NCBI RefSeq assembly: GCF_023101665.1
Contig: NZ_CP082161.1
Location: 7,856,501 to 7,920,500, forward strand
DNA: 64,000 nucleotides
Direction of reading: 5' to 3'
From: Bradyrhizobium sp. 195
Lineage (GTDB): Bacteria > Pseudomonadota > Alphaproteobacteria > Rhizobiales > Xanthobacteraceae
This document shows positions 8,068 to 16,021 of this stretch, piece after piece. Both the position numbers and the translations under genes were made by a program. The notes under the pieces were generated by a model. That model saw nothing but the letters and a program-made list of their open reading frames with translations, did not search any database and was not told the origin of the DNA. Numbering within the stretch: the stretch's first letter is position 1; each line of letters starts with the position of its first letter.

Positions 8068-9048
8068 ATGGCTACCTCCCCCTCCGATAGCAAGCTCACC
8101 GGCCTGTTCCTCGACATGCTCGCGGCGGAACAGGGCGCCGGGCCCAACACGCTCGACGCCTACCGCCGCGACCTCACCGATTTCTCGGAATTTCTGGGCC
8201 GCGTCGGCCACAGTTTCGTGGACGCGGAGACGCAAACACTGCGCGACTATCTCGCCGATCTCGACAGCCGCGGCTTCAAATCCACCAGCGTCGCCCGCCG
8301 CCTGTCGGCGATGCGGCATCTCTATCGCTTTCTCCTCAACGAGCGCATCCGCAGCGAGGATCCCGCCGCGATCCTGTCCGGCCCCAAGCGCGGCCGCGGC
8401 CTGCCGAAGGTGCTGTCGATCGCCGATGTCGACCGCATGCTCCGCCGCGCCAAGGAATTGAGCGAGGCGCAAGATGCCTCGCCCGCAAAGCGGCTGCGGA
8501 GCTTGCGGCTCTACTGCCTGCTCGAAGTGCTCTACGCCACGGGCCTGCGCGTCTCCGAGCTGGTGGCGCTGCCGCGCTCGGCGGCCAAGCGCGACGCCCG
8601 CATGATCGTGGTGCGCGGCAAGGGCAACAAGGAACGGCTGGTGCCGCTCAACGAGGCCTCGCGGCAGGCGATGGCGGATTATCTCGCGGCGACGGAGGCT
8701 GCCAAGACCGGCAACAAGACTGACAACAAGGGCGACAAGAAGAGCGCCCTCTCCGCCTCGAAATGGCTATTCCCCTCGTTCGGCGAGAGCGGACATCTGA
8801 CGCGGCAGCATTTTGCCCGCGACCTCAAGGAGCTCGCGGTCGTCTCGGGCCTGCAGGCCCGGCTGGTCTCCCCGCACGTGCTGCGCCACGCCTTTGCCAG
8901 TCATCTCCTGCACAATGGTGCCGATTTGCGTATCGTGCAGACCCTGCTCGGCCACACCGATATTTCCACGACGCAGATCTACACCCATGTGGTCGAGGAA
9001 CGGCTGAAGAGCCTGGTGCGCGACCTGCATCCGCTGGCGGAGAAGTGA
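8068..9048 (+). CDS. xerD: Site-specific tyrosine recombinase XerD
   Basis: 326 residues. With XerC it resolves chromosome dimers at dif. The N-terminal SAM-like core-binding domain spans about 10-95. Catalytic residues are visible: Arg161 in ATGLRVSEL, the HxxR box HVLRHAFASH with Arg273, LLGHTDIS, and the nucleophile Tyr305 in TQIYTHV. A Lys-rich, low-complexity insert (KTGNKTDNKGDKK, about 211-225) lengthens it beyond a typical 300-residue XerD. Order before accA is the usual one; the cassette just upstream is not. Confidence 0.95.
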   Translation: MATSPSDSKLTGLFLDMLAAEQGAGPNTLDAYRRDLTDFSEFLGRVGHSFVDAETQTLRDYLADLDSRGFKSTSVARRLSAMRHLYRFLLNERIRSEDPAAILSGPKRGRGLPKVLSIADVDRMLRRAKELSEAQDASPAKRLRSLRLYCLLEVLYATGLRVSELVALPRSAAKRDARMIVVRGKGNKERLVPLNEASRQAMADYLAATEAAKTGNKTDNKGDKKSALSASKWLFPSFGESGHLTRQHFARDLKELAVVSGLQARLVSPHVLRHAFASHLLHNGADLRIVQTLLGHTDISTTQIYTHVVEERLKSLVRDLHPLAEK

Positions 9049-9055
9049 ACAGGTC

Positions 9056-9201
9056 TCGTGCCCCGGACGCGGTGCAGCGTTTCCGGCGATGCGAAGCATC
9101 GTCCGGTAACGGTGCGCCGCAGAGCCGGGGCCCATGCCGCTTGCTGGGTCCCGGCTCTGCGCAGCAGCGCTATAGAGCGCTGCAGCGCGTCCGGGACACG
9201 A
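9056..9201. repeat. Dispersed repeat family A, copy 1
   Basis: Termini are inverted: TCGTGCCCCGGACGC at 9056-9070 and GCGTCCGGGACACGA at 9187-9201. The inside holds CCGGCGATGCGAAGCATCG and a pair GAGCCGGGGCCC / GGGTCCCGGCTC. Two related copies lie at 29395 and 30431. From 9202 to 9397 I see no gene; the accA promoter is probably there. Confidence 0.85.
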
Positions 9202-9397
9202 GAGCGGGGCGGGGACGACGGCAACGGCCAAAACCGCCTTGACTTCGGCCACATCTCCGCAGAAAGAGCCGTGGCCTTTCGCATGATTTGGCGGGCTGGC
9301 TCGCAGCACACAGGCCAACCCCTTGAAGAAGCTACACTTCTCTTTGCACATCTAAATCCGCTTCGCCGCCTCGCCCCGTCCTCCCTATATTGAGTTG

Positions 9398-10360
9398 ATG
9401 CAAGACCAGATGCGCAGCTATCTCGACTTCGAAAAGCCCGTCGCCGAGCTCGACTCCAAGGTCGACGAGCTCAGGACGCTCGCGGCCTCCGGCACCGACA
9501 TCTCAGACGAGATCGGGCGGATCGAGGACAAGGCGGCGCAGGCGCTGGCCGACCTCTATACGAACCTGACGCCGTGGCAGAAGACGCTGGTGGCGCGGCA
9601 TCCGCAGCGGCCGCATTTCAACGACTTCATCAAGGGCCTGATCACCGAATTCACCCCGCTCGCTGGCGACCGCAAGTTCGGCGAGGACGAGGCGCTGGTG
9701 GCCGGCTTCGGCCGCTTCCGCGGCGAGCCGATCTGCGTGATGGGCCAGGAAAAGGGCGATTCCACCGAGAGCCGCATCCGGCACAATTTCGGCATGGCGC
9801 GGCCCGAAGGCTATCGCAAATGCGTGCGGCTGATGGAGATGGCCGAGCGGTTCGGCCTGCCGGTGCTGTCGCTGGCCGATTCCGCCGGCGCCTATCCCGG
9901 CATCGGCGCCGAGGAGCGGGGCCAGGCCGAGGCGATCGCGCGCTCGACCGATGCTTGCATGGCGCTGACCGTGCCGAACGTCGCCATCATCACCGGCGAG
10001 GGTATGTCGGGCGGCGCAATCGCCATCACCACCGCCAACAAGGTCCTGATGCTGGAGCACGCCATCTACAGCGTGATCTCGCCGGAAGCCGCCTCCTCCA
10101 TCCTCTGGCGCGACGGCTCCAAGGCGCAGGAAGCCGCCAACAACATGAAGATCACCGCTCAGGACATGCTCCGCTTCGGCGTGATCGACAGCATCCTGAA
10201 GGAGCCGGTCGGCGGCGCCCACCGCGACCCCGCCGCCATGATCGCCACCACCGGCGACGCCATCGCCAAGGCCTTTGACGAGATGCGCGGCCTCGACGGC
10301 GACGCCATCCGCAAGCAGCGGCGGCAGAAATTCCTCGATATCGGCCGGAAACTGGGCTGA
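9398..10360 (+). CDS. accA: Acetyl-CoA carboxylase carboxyltransferase subunit alpha
   Basis: Moves the carboxyl group from biotin to acetyl-CoA, giving malonyl-CoA for fatty acid synthesis; it works with AccD in an A2D2 complex. 320 residues from the ATG at 9398, with a TTG directly before it. The N-terminus MRSYLDFEKPVAELDSK is standard for the family. The crotonase-fold core shows LSLADSAGAYPGIGAEERGQ and ITGEGMSGGAIAI. Length is normal. It follows xerD with a repeat between them and probably has its own promoter. Confidence 0.97.
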   Translation: MQDQMRSYLDFEKPVAELDSKVDELRTLAASGTDISDEIGRIEDKAAQALADLYTNLTPWQKTLVARHPQRPHFNDFIKGLITEFTPLAGDRKFGEDEALVAGFGRFRGEPICVMGQEKGDSTESRIRHNFGMARPEGYRKCVRLMEMAERFGLPVLSLADSAGAYPGIGAEERGQAEAIARSTDACMALTVPNVAIITGEGMSGGAIAITTANKVLMLEHAIYSVISPEAASSILWRDGSKAQEAANNMKITAQDMLRFGVIDSILKEPVGGAHRDPAAMIATTGDAIAKAFDEMRGLDGDAIRKQRRQKFLDIGRKLG

Positions 10361-10387
10361 ATCGACCCGATTTCGGTGCCGTAGGGC

Positions 10388-10490
10388 CGTAGGGTGGGCA
10401 AAGGCGCGCTCTTGCGCGACGTGCCTACGGATTCTCACCGATCACACGCAGGTCGTGGGCACGGCGCTTCGCGCCTTTGCCCACCCTACG
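10388..10490. repeat. Intergenic hairpin repeat with 20-bp perfect arms
   Basis: CGTAGGGTGGGCAAAGGCGC (10388-10407) is the exact reverse complement of 10471-10490, with about 63 bases between that contain smaller GC palindromes. It lies 27 bases after accA. It may act as a terminator or be a dispersed palindromic element. From 10491 to 10759 there is no gene; a T-run occurs near 10518 and an AT-rich patch near 10673, just before the transpeptidase gene. Confidence 0.8.
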
Positions 10491-10759
10491 CGATACCCCC
10501 GGTAACCCCGCGTTAACCCTTTTTTTGCCCAAATCGGCGATCTGAGTCTCTCCGGGGCCGAAAAGCCCAAGTTCCGTCCCAAGTCGCGTCCATTCAGTCT
10601 TCGTTGACCATGCCGATGGGCCAACGGGCTCGTGATCCCCGCTCGGGTTGCGACCACATGACCCAGAGGTTAGAATTTTAATCAATGGCTTCAGGGCACA
10701 AGCGCTGGGGCGTGAGCTGAAAAAGCCCGTCACGACGGGTCCGGTTCTCCGGTCGGATC

Positions 10760-12367
10760 ATGCTCCATAAGAATTGGGGTTCGCGCTTCGTAGCCCGGCA
10801 CGGTGTGGGGTCCATCTTGATTTCTCGTTCGCTTGCTCGCGCGCTTTTGGCTTCGGTTGCGCTGATGACGGCTGGCGTTCTGCTGGCCGGCTGCGACACC
10901 GACCAGGTCTCGCTCGCGACCAATGCCAAGGCCAACCAGCCGGTGCCGCCAAAGCTTCTCGCCGCGATGGTCGAGAAGGATATGGATCTGCAGTCGCCGA
11001 TCCTGGTCCGCCTGTTCAAGCAGGAGGCCGAGCTCGAGGTCTGGAAGCAGGCCCGCAACGGCCAGTTCGCGCTGCTCAAGACCTATCCGATCTGCCGTTG
11101 GTCGGGCGACCTCGGCCCCAAAGTGCGCGAAGGCGACCGCCAGGCGCCGGAAGGATTCTACTCGATCAACCCTGGCCAGATGAATCCGCAATCGGCCTAT
11201 TACCTCTCCTTCAACACCGGCTATCCGAACGCCTTCGACAAGGCTTTGGGCCGCACCGGCTCGCAGCTGATGGTGCATGGCGACTGCTCCTCGCGCGGCT
11301 GCTACGCGATGACGGACGAGCAGATCGCGGAGATCTATTCGCTCGGGCGCGAATCCTTCTTCGGCGGACAGAAGGCGTTCCAGCTGCAGGCCTATCCGTT
11401 CAAGATGACGCCGGTGAACATGGCCAAGCACCGGAACAACCCGAACATGCCGTTCTGGAAGATGATCAAGGAAGGCTATGATCATTTCGAGGTGACGCGG
11501 CAGGAGCCGAAGGTCGATTTCTGCGAGAAGAAGTACGTCTTCGATGCGACCCGCGCGCCCGATGCGAAGCGCGATCCGGTGTTCGACGCCTCGGCAAAGT
11601 GTCCGGCCTATGTGATCCCCGAGGACGTCGTCGCCGCCGTGCGGGGGAAGCAAACTAAGGACGAGGCCGAATACGCCAAGCTCGTCGCCAAGGGCACGCC
11701 GGTGGCGCGCATGAACACCGGCATCGACGGCGGCATGAACAAGATCTTCGCCGCGAAGATTCCGGAAGGCTCGACCGGCCTGTCCGAGGGCGCCGAGGGC
11801 AACACGCTGCAGATGCTGGCAATGGCGAAGGCGCCGGGCACGATCCCCGGCCACGTCAATCCGCCCAAGCCGAATCTCGACGCGGTGGCGTCCGCACCCG
11901 CGCCGCAGGAAGAGCCGGTGGTCGCCGTCAGCGCGCCCGCAACCAACACCCGCGTCGCCACGGCAGCTCCGGCCGAGAAATCCGGCTTCTTCTCGAATCT
12001 CGGCCGCAAGATGGGCATGGGCTCATCCGACACCACGGCCACCACCCCGCCGCCGCAAGCCACCGCCTCCGTGGCGCCGGCCCAGACCGCCCCGACGCCG
12101 CCGACCGCCGCGTCGCGGCTCAAGGCCGCCGTGACGAGATTTGTGCCGGGGCACGACAAGTCGAAGGATGCGGCGAAGGATGCGCCGAAGCCGGCCGTGG
12201 CCGCCAAGCCCGCCGAGCCGGCAAAGCCCGACACGCGCCTCGCCGCGACGCGTCCGGCGCTGAAGCCCTCGGTGTCGGACGGTGCCGGTGAAGCCACGCA
12301 GATCATGGGAGCCGCGCCGGTGATGCAGTCGAACTCGTTCGACAGCCGCTTTGGGGCGGTGAAGTAG
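10760..12367 (+). CDS. L,D-transpeptidase (YafK/YkuD type), lipoprotein
   Basis: 535 residues. A signal sequence ends in the lipobox LLAGC (Cys about 45), so the protein should be lipid-anchored in the envelope. The YkuD catalytic motif is intact: HGDCSSRGCYAM with His173 and nucleophile Cys181. The long C-terminal third is Ala/Pro/Lys-rich and looks disordered. This family forms or cleaves peptidoglycan cross-links, or attaches proteins to the wall, via meso-diaminopimelate. The start is uncertain: ATG 10760, or GTG at 10805 giving a more compact signal peptide. It stands alone in its transcription unit. Confidence 0.9.
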   Translation: MLHKNWGSRFVARHGVGSILISRSLARALLASVALMTAGVLLAGCDTDQVSLATNAKANQPVPPKLLAAMVEKDMDLQSPILVRLFKQEAELEVWKQARNGQFALLKTYPICRWSGDLGPKVREGDRQAPEGFYSINPGQMNPQSAYYLSFNTGYPNAFDKALGRTGSQLMVHGDCSSRGCYAMTDEQIAEIYSLGRESFFGGQKAFQLQAYPFKMTPVNMAKHRNNPNMPFWKMIKEGYDHFEVTRQEPKVDFCEKKYVFDATRAPDAKRDPVFDASAKCPAYVIPEDVVAAVRGKQTKDEAEYAKLVAKGTPVARMNTGIDGGMNKIFAAKIPEGSTGLSEGAEGNTLQMLAMAKAPGTIPGHVNPPKPNLDAVASAPAPQEEPVVAVSAPATNTRVATAAPAEKSGFFSNLGRKMGMGSSDTTATTPPPQATASVAPAQTAPTPPTAASRLKAAVTRFVPGHDKSKDAAKDAPKPAVAAKPAEPAKPDTRLAATRPALKPSVSDGAGEATQIMGAAPVMQSNSFDSRFGAVK

Positions 12368-12412
12368 GCGGCGACGCCGCGCTTTCCTCGACATAGCAAG
12401 TCTGACAACGTC

Positions 12413-12700
12413 ATGGTCCGTGCCAGCAGAGGATGCTCACCGCGGCCCGGGTACGACGTTCGCTCCTTTGAACCCGATGACCAAGAACGGCTATTGGAAA
12501 TCAAGACGACATGCGGGCACGAACGCACGCCATTTTGGCTCACCAAGCGGGAAGTCGACGTCGCTGCAGAGAGAAGCGACAGATATCGAGTCCGGCGCGT
12601 CTTTCACTTTCGCAACCGACCCCAAATGTTCGAGATCGCTCCGCCTCTGGAAGATGCGCTCTTCATGACGCCGACCATGTACTCTGCGGAACCAAGGTAG
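12413..12700 (+). pseudogene. C-terminal remnant of a DUF3883 protein
   Basis: About 95 codons read as the end of a DUF3883 domain, the PD-(D/E)XK-like domain found in defence-related proteins. GYDVRSFEP, LLEIKTT, FWLTKREVDVA and YRVRRVFHF follow the family order strand by strand, including the E-x-K pair. The N-terminal partner domains are missing, and the frame runs upstream only to the stop of the transpeptidase gene. Codon use is less biased and the GC content lower than in the neighbours. Most likely a decayed fragment of an acquired gene. The domain match is from memory of the family pattern. Confidence 0.55.
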
Positions 12701-13499
12701 CCTCCGCATGATTCATCGCGATCGGTAACCCGTCGCACACCCACCCCATTGGCCGAATTCGATCCTTCGGATAAGGATAATTCTCTTTACCCGAATAGCG
12801 ACACACCCTATACTCCCTTGCCATCTCATCCCTCCGGAAGGGGCGGGTCGCGATCGTCACGGTTCGTGGGGTGCGGTGGACGCGGGCGGTGTTGGCGCCC
12901 AAGCGCATCGCAGGGCGGGGTCTCCCCGTGAGCGATCCGCGGGCGCGGCACGACAGCGCTGCACGGGTACGGCAAAATCGTGTGGTCCTGACGCCCGGGG
13001 TCTGTGCGTCAAGTCTTGCGGTGATGGAGCGGCCCGACCGGGTGCGCGCATCAGCGATCTGCATGGCGACGGGGGCAATAGTGCATCGCTCCCCGGGGAG
13101 AGCTCGACATAAGCCGTCAAACCACTGCGCAGGGAAGGCCGGTTATCGGGCTGCACCTGTGTCTCCCCTGTGAGCGTCTATCTACGCATCATTGCACAGG
13201 GGCTCGCGGGTGCCAGCCGGTACCCGGCCTTCCCTGCGCCCTTCCGAATTCAAGGGGCGTGAGCGAAGCAACACCCCGGGCGCGGTGCGCCGCGGGATCG
13301 CGATGCCATGTCGGCTGTTTGACAGTTGAATCGGGGAAGGCTGTCCCAATCTCCGCTGTCGTTCCCCGCGAAGGCGGGGAATCCAGTATTCCAGAGGCGG
13401 TCGTCTTCAATCGAGAAGCCGCGGCGTACTGGATGCCCCGCCTTCGCGGAGCATGACAGCTGTAGTCGGTGTGGGATCTGCGCGCGTCACGCGCATATC
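12701..13499. repeat. Gene-free stretch with dispersed Bradyrhizobium-type repeats
   Basis: No credible gene. The centre (about 12830-13250) resembles a long dispersed intergenic repeat I recall from Bradyrhizobium/Rhodopseudomonas, with the hallmark CGCAGGGAAGGCCGG at about 13129-13143 and its inverted form CCGGCCTTCCCTGCGCCC at about 13226. Frames on both strands here have skewed Arg/Pro/Ser composition and look non-coding. A family B palindrome occupies 13356-13459. Together with the DUF3883 fragment this makes 1.1 kb of apparently decayed DNA. Confidence 0.6.
13356..13459. repeat. Dispersed repeat family B, copy 1
   Basis: Outer arms CTGTCGTTCCCCGCGAAGG and CCTTCGCGGAGCATGACAG enclose ATCCAGTATTCCAGAGGCGG and the partner GCCGCGGCGTACTGGAT. 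The same inner pair recurs at 21777-21881 and, inverted, at 56426-56529. This copy sits just downstream of the amide transporter operon and could end its transcript. Confidence 0.8.
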
Positions 13500-14195
13500 T
13501 TACGGCGCCAGATACCGCATCAGCTCCGGATTGCCCCTCACCTCTCCCGCCTCCCCTTGCAGCGCGACCCTGCCGCGGTCGAGCACATAGGCGTAATCGG
13601 CGACACGAAGCGCGAGGTCGAGATGCTGCTCGACGATGATGACGGCGATAGTCTTGGCGAGCTCGATCAGCCGCTCGGTGATCTCCTCGATGACGCCGAT
13701 CCAGACGCCTTCGGTCGGCTCGTCCAGCAGCAACAGTTTTGGATCGCCCAGCATGGCGCGGCCGATCGCGAGCATCTTGCGTTCGCCGCCGGAGAGCGTG
13801 CCGGCGGGCTGGTCGAGGCGCTGGCCGAGCTTTGGGAAGATGGTCAGCACCTGATCGACGGCGTCGGCCTTCTTGCTCGCCAGCGAACCGACGGCGAGAT
13901 TGTCGCGCACCGACAGGCGCGCGAACACCGAATGCTCCTGCGGCACGTAGCCGATGCCGGCGCGCACGCGCTCCTGGGTGGCGCGGCGGCTGATGTCGCG
14001 GCCGTCGAAGGCGACTTCGCCCTTCCACGCCGGCAGCTCGCCGACGATGGTCTTCATCAGCGTGGTCTTGCCGGTGCCGTTGCGCCCGAGCACGGCGACG
14101 CCGCCACGCCAGGGAATGCCCAGGGTGACGTCGAACAGGACCTGGCTTCTGCCATAGCCCGCGTCGAGATGCTTGATGTCCAAAAATTCAGGCAC
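13500..14195 (-). CDS. Branched-chain/urea-type ABC transporter ATPase, LivF-like
   Basis: 231 residues, a typical LivF/UrtE size. Walker A is LGRNGTGKTTLMKT, the signature is TLSGGERKMLAIGRAM, and Walker B is LLLLDEPTEGVWIGV. It should energise uptake together with the LivG-like ATPase just upstream, whose 3' end it overlaps by eight bases. It is the last gene of the amide locus. Because the locus carries an amidase and an AmiC/UrtA-like binding protein, the substrate is more likely an amide or urea compound than an amino acid; that is inference. Confidence 0.92.
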   Translation of the reverse strand: MPEFLDIKHLDAGYGRSQVLFDVTLGIPWRGGVAVLGRNGTGKTTLMKTIVGELPAWKGEVAFDGRDISRRATQERVRAGIGYVPQEHSVFARLSVRDNLAVGSLASKKADAVDQVLTIFPKLGQRLDQPAGTLSGGERKMLAIGRAMLGDPKLLLLDEPTEGVWIGVIEEITERLIELAKTIAVIIVEQHLDLALRVADYAYVLDRGRVALQGEAGEVRGNPELMRYLAP

Positions 14196-14919
14196 GGCGC
14201 AGATAGATCTCCTGGACGGATGGGTTGGCCTGGATCTCGGACACGGTGCCTGACGCCAGCACCTTGCCCTGGTCGAGCACGGTGAGGCGGTCGCAGATGT
14301 CGCGAATGAAATCGAGGTCGTGCTCGACGATGACCAGTGAGCAATGCTGCTTGATCGGCTGCAGCAATTCGCCGGTGACGCGGCGCTCCTCGAGACTCAT
14401 GCCGCCGGTCGGCTCGTCCAGCAGCAGCAATTTCGGCTTGCCCGCGAGCGCCATTGCGATCTCCAGCCATTGCTGCTGGCCGTGCGACAGGGCGGCGGCC
14501 GCATCAAAGGCTCGATCGGCCAGGCGAAATTGCCTCAGCATGGTCATGACCTGGTCGTGCAGCGCGCCCCGCGTGCGCGAGAACACGAGGTCGAACAGCG
14601 AGGACTGCGCCTGCAACGCGAGCAGGATGTTGTCGTACAGCGTCAGCGACGGCAGCACGCTGGTGATCTGGAATTTCAGGCTCATGCCGGCCCGCGCCCG
14701 CTCGGTCGGCGTGAACGCGGTGATGTCGGTGTTGAGGAAGCTCACCTTGCCCTGCGTCGGCACTTCGGCGCCGGCGATGCACTTCATCAGCGTGCTCTTG
14801 CCGGAGCCGTTCGGGCCGATCAGGCCGTGGAACTCGTTCTCGCCGACGGTGAGCGCTGCGCCGTCGAGCGCGGTGAGCTTGCCGAAGACCTTCTTGATGC
14901 CGGCGGCTTCAAGGAGCAT
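14188..14919 (-). CDS. Branched-chain/urea-type ABC transporter ATPase, LivG-like
   Basis: 243 residues from the ATG at 14919; a longer frame to 14991 lies entirely within the permease gene and is rejected. Walker A is GPNGSGKSTLMKC, the signature is LSHGQQQWLEIAMAL, and Walker B is LLLLDEPTGGMSLEE. The LSHGQ form is usual in UrtD/LivG relatives. It overlaps the LivM-like gene by 11 bases and the LivF-like gene by eight, indicating coupled translation. Cytoplasmic face of the inner membrane. Confidence 0.92.
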   Translation of the reverse strand: MLLEAAGIKKVFGKLTALDGAALTVGENEFHGLIGPNGSGKSTLMKCIAGAEVPTQGKVSFLNTDITAFTPTERARAGMSLKFQITSVLPSLTLYDNILLALQAQSSLFDLVFSRTRGALHDQVMTMLRQFRLADRAFDAAAALSHGQQQWLEIAMALAGKPKLLLLDEPTGGMSLEERRVTGELLQPIKQHCSLVIVEHDLDFIRDICDRLTVLDQGKVLASGTVSEIQANPSVQEIYLRRA

Positions 14920-16015
14920 TGCGCTTCTCCTTGACGTTTCCCCCGGATTTGGCACCGAAGCTGCCGACCCGTTCACGCTCGCCGAGCACAAAGCTGATCA
15001 GGCCGAGCGGACGGAACAGGATCACGAGCAGCAGCAACAGGCCCAGAATGATCGGCCAGATGTCGCGATAATTGTCCGACAGCCAGAAGCTGACGCCCTC
15101 AACGATGACGGCACCGATGACGGCGCCGATCAGCGTGCCGGAGCCGCCGAACAGCACGTAGAGCACCACCTGCGTCGAGACCACGACGCCGACCATGTTG
15201 GGCCAGACGAAACCTTCGTGAAAGGCGTAGAGGCTGCCGGCAAGCCCGGCGACGCCGCCGCCGATGGTGAAGATAATCGCCTTCAGGTGCTGCGCCTTGT
15301 AGCCGAAGAAGGCGATGCGCTGCTCGTTCTCGCGCAGGCCGGCAAGCGCGAGGCCGAATTGCGAGCGCACCAGGAAGCGGCAGAGCAGGTAGACCACGAC
15401 GAGAATGCCGAGCACGAGATAGTAGAACGCCGGCCCTTCCGTGAACTCGTAACCACTGAACGACATCGGCGCGATCGAGGGGATGCCGTTCTGGCCGCCG
15501 AGATAGTACCAGCCGCGCGCGAGACGATCGGCGGCGTAGGACCCCGTGAGCGTGCCCAGCGAGACGAAGATCACGCTGGAGGGATGCCGGCCCAGCAGCA
15601 GGAAGCCGCCGAGCAGCAGTGCGAAGGTGAGGCCGATGATGGTGCCCGCCGGCAGCACCAGGAAGATGTTGGTGATGTCGAGGTCGCGCGCGAGCAGCGC
15701 GACGCCATAGCCGGCCGAGCCGAAGAACAGGGCCTGGCCGAAACTCATGATGCCGGCATAGCCCCAGACCAGATCGAACGACAGCGCGAACAGCGCCAGG
15801 ATGATCACACGCGTCGCGAACACGGTGAGATAGTCCTGCAGCAGCAGGGGCGCGAGCAGCGCCGCGACCAGCACGACGCCCTCCACGATCGGCAGGACTT
15901 TACGTCCCGCCTTGACTTGTTCCCCGGCCTGTCCCGCTGTCACGCGTTCAGCCATCCCGTCGTCCGCTTCGTCGCCGGCGATGGCCTCTCTTACCACACT
16001 CATCGACTTCAGCAT
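14909..16015 (-). CDS. Branched-chain/urea-type ABC transporter permease, LivM-like
   Basis: 368 residues. About 45 polar N-terminal residues are followed by eight to ten hydrophobic helices. The family motif LSFDLVWGYAGIMSFGQALFFG-like region lies at about 75-100, and the EAA-like coupling loop GLRENEQRIAFFGY at about 225. An alternative start at MSVVREAI would shorten it by four residues. It pairs with the LivH-like permease encoded upstream and follows the binding-protein gene by six bases. A polar tail of about 25 residues extends past the last helix. Confidence 0.92.
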   Translation of the reverse strand: MLKSMSVVREAIAGDEADDGMAERVTAGQAGEQVKAGRKVLPIVEGVVLVAALLAPLLLQDYLTVFATRVIILALFALSFDLVWGYAGIMSFGQALFFGSAGYGVALLARDLDITNIFLVLPAGTIIGLTFALLLGGFLLLGRHPSSVIFVSLGTLTGSYAADRLARGWYYLGGQNGIPSIAPMSFSGYEFTEGPAFYYLVLGILVVVYLLCRFLVRSQFGLALAGLRENEQRIAFFGYKAQHLKAIIFTIGGGVAGLAGSLYAFHEGFVWPNMVGVVVSTQVVLYVLFGGSGTLIGAVIGAVIVEGVSFWLSDNYRDIWPIILGLLLLLVILFRPLGLISFVLGERERVGSFGAKSGGNVKEKRNAP

Positions 16016-16021
16016 TCCGCC

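Noticed and set aside
12663..13064. A 133-residue frame on the - strand with a repetitive look
   Set aside because: It lies in the dispersed repeat; its composition and its opposing frames point to non-coding repeat DNA.
12413..13499. Degraded transposon
   Set aside because: I could not find a transposase fragment or terminal inverted repeats with a target duplication.
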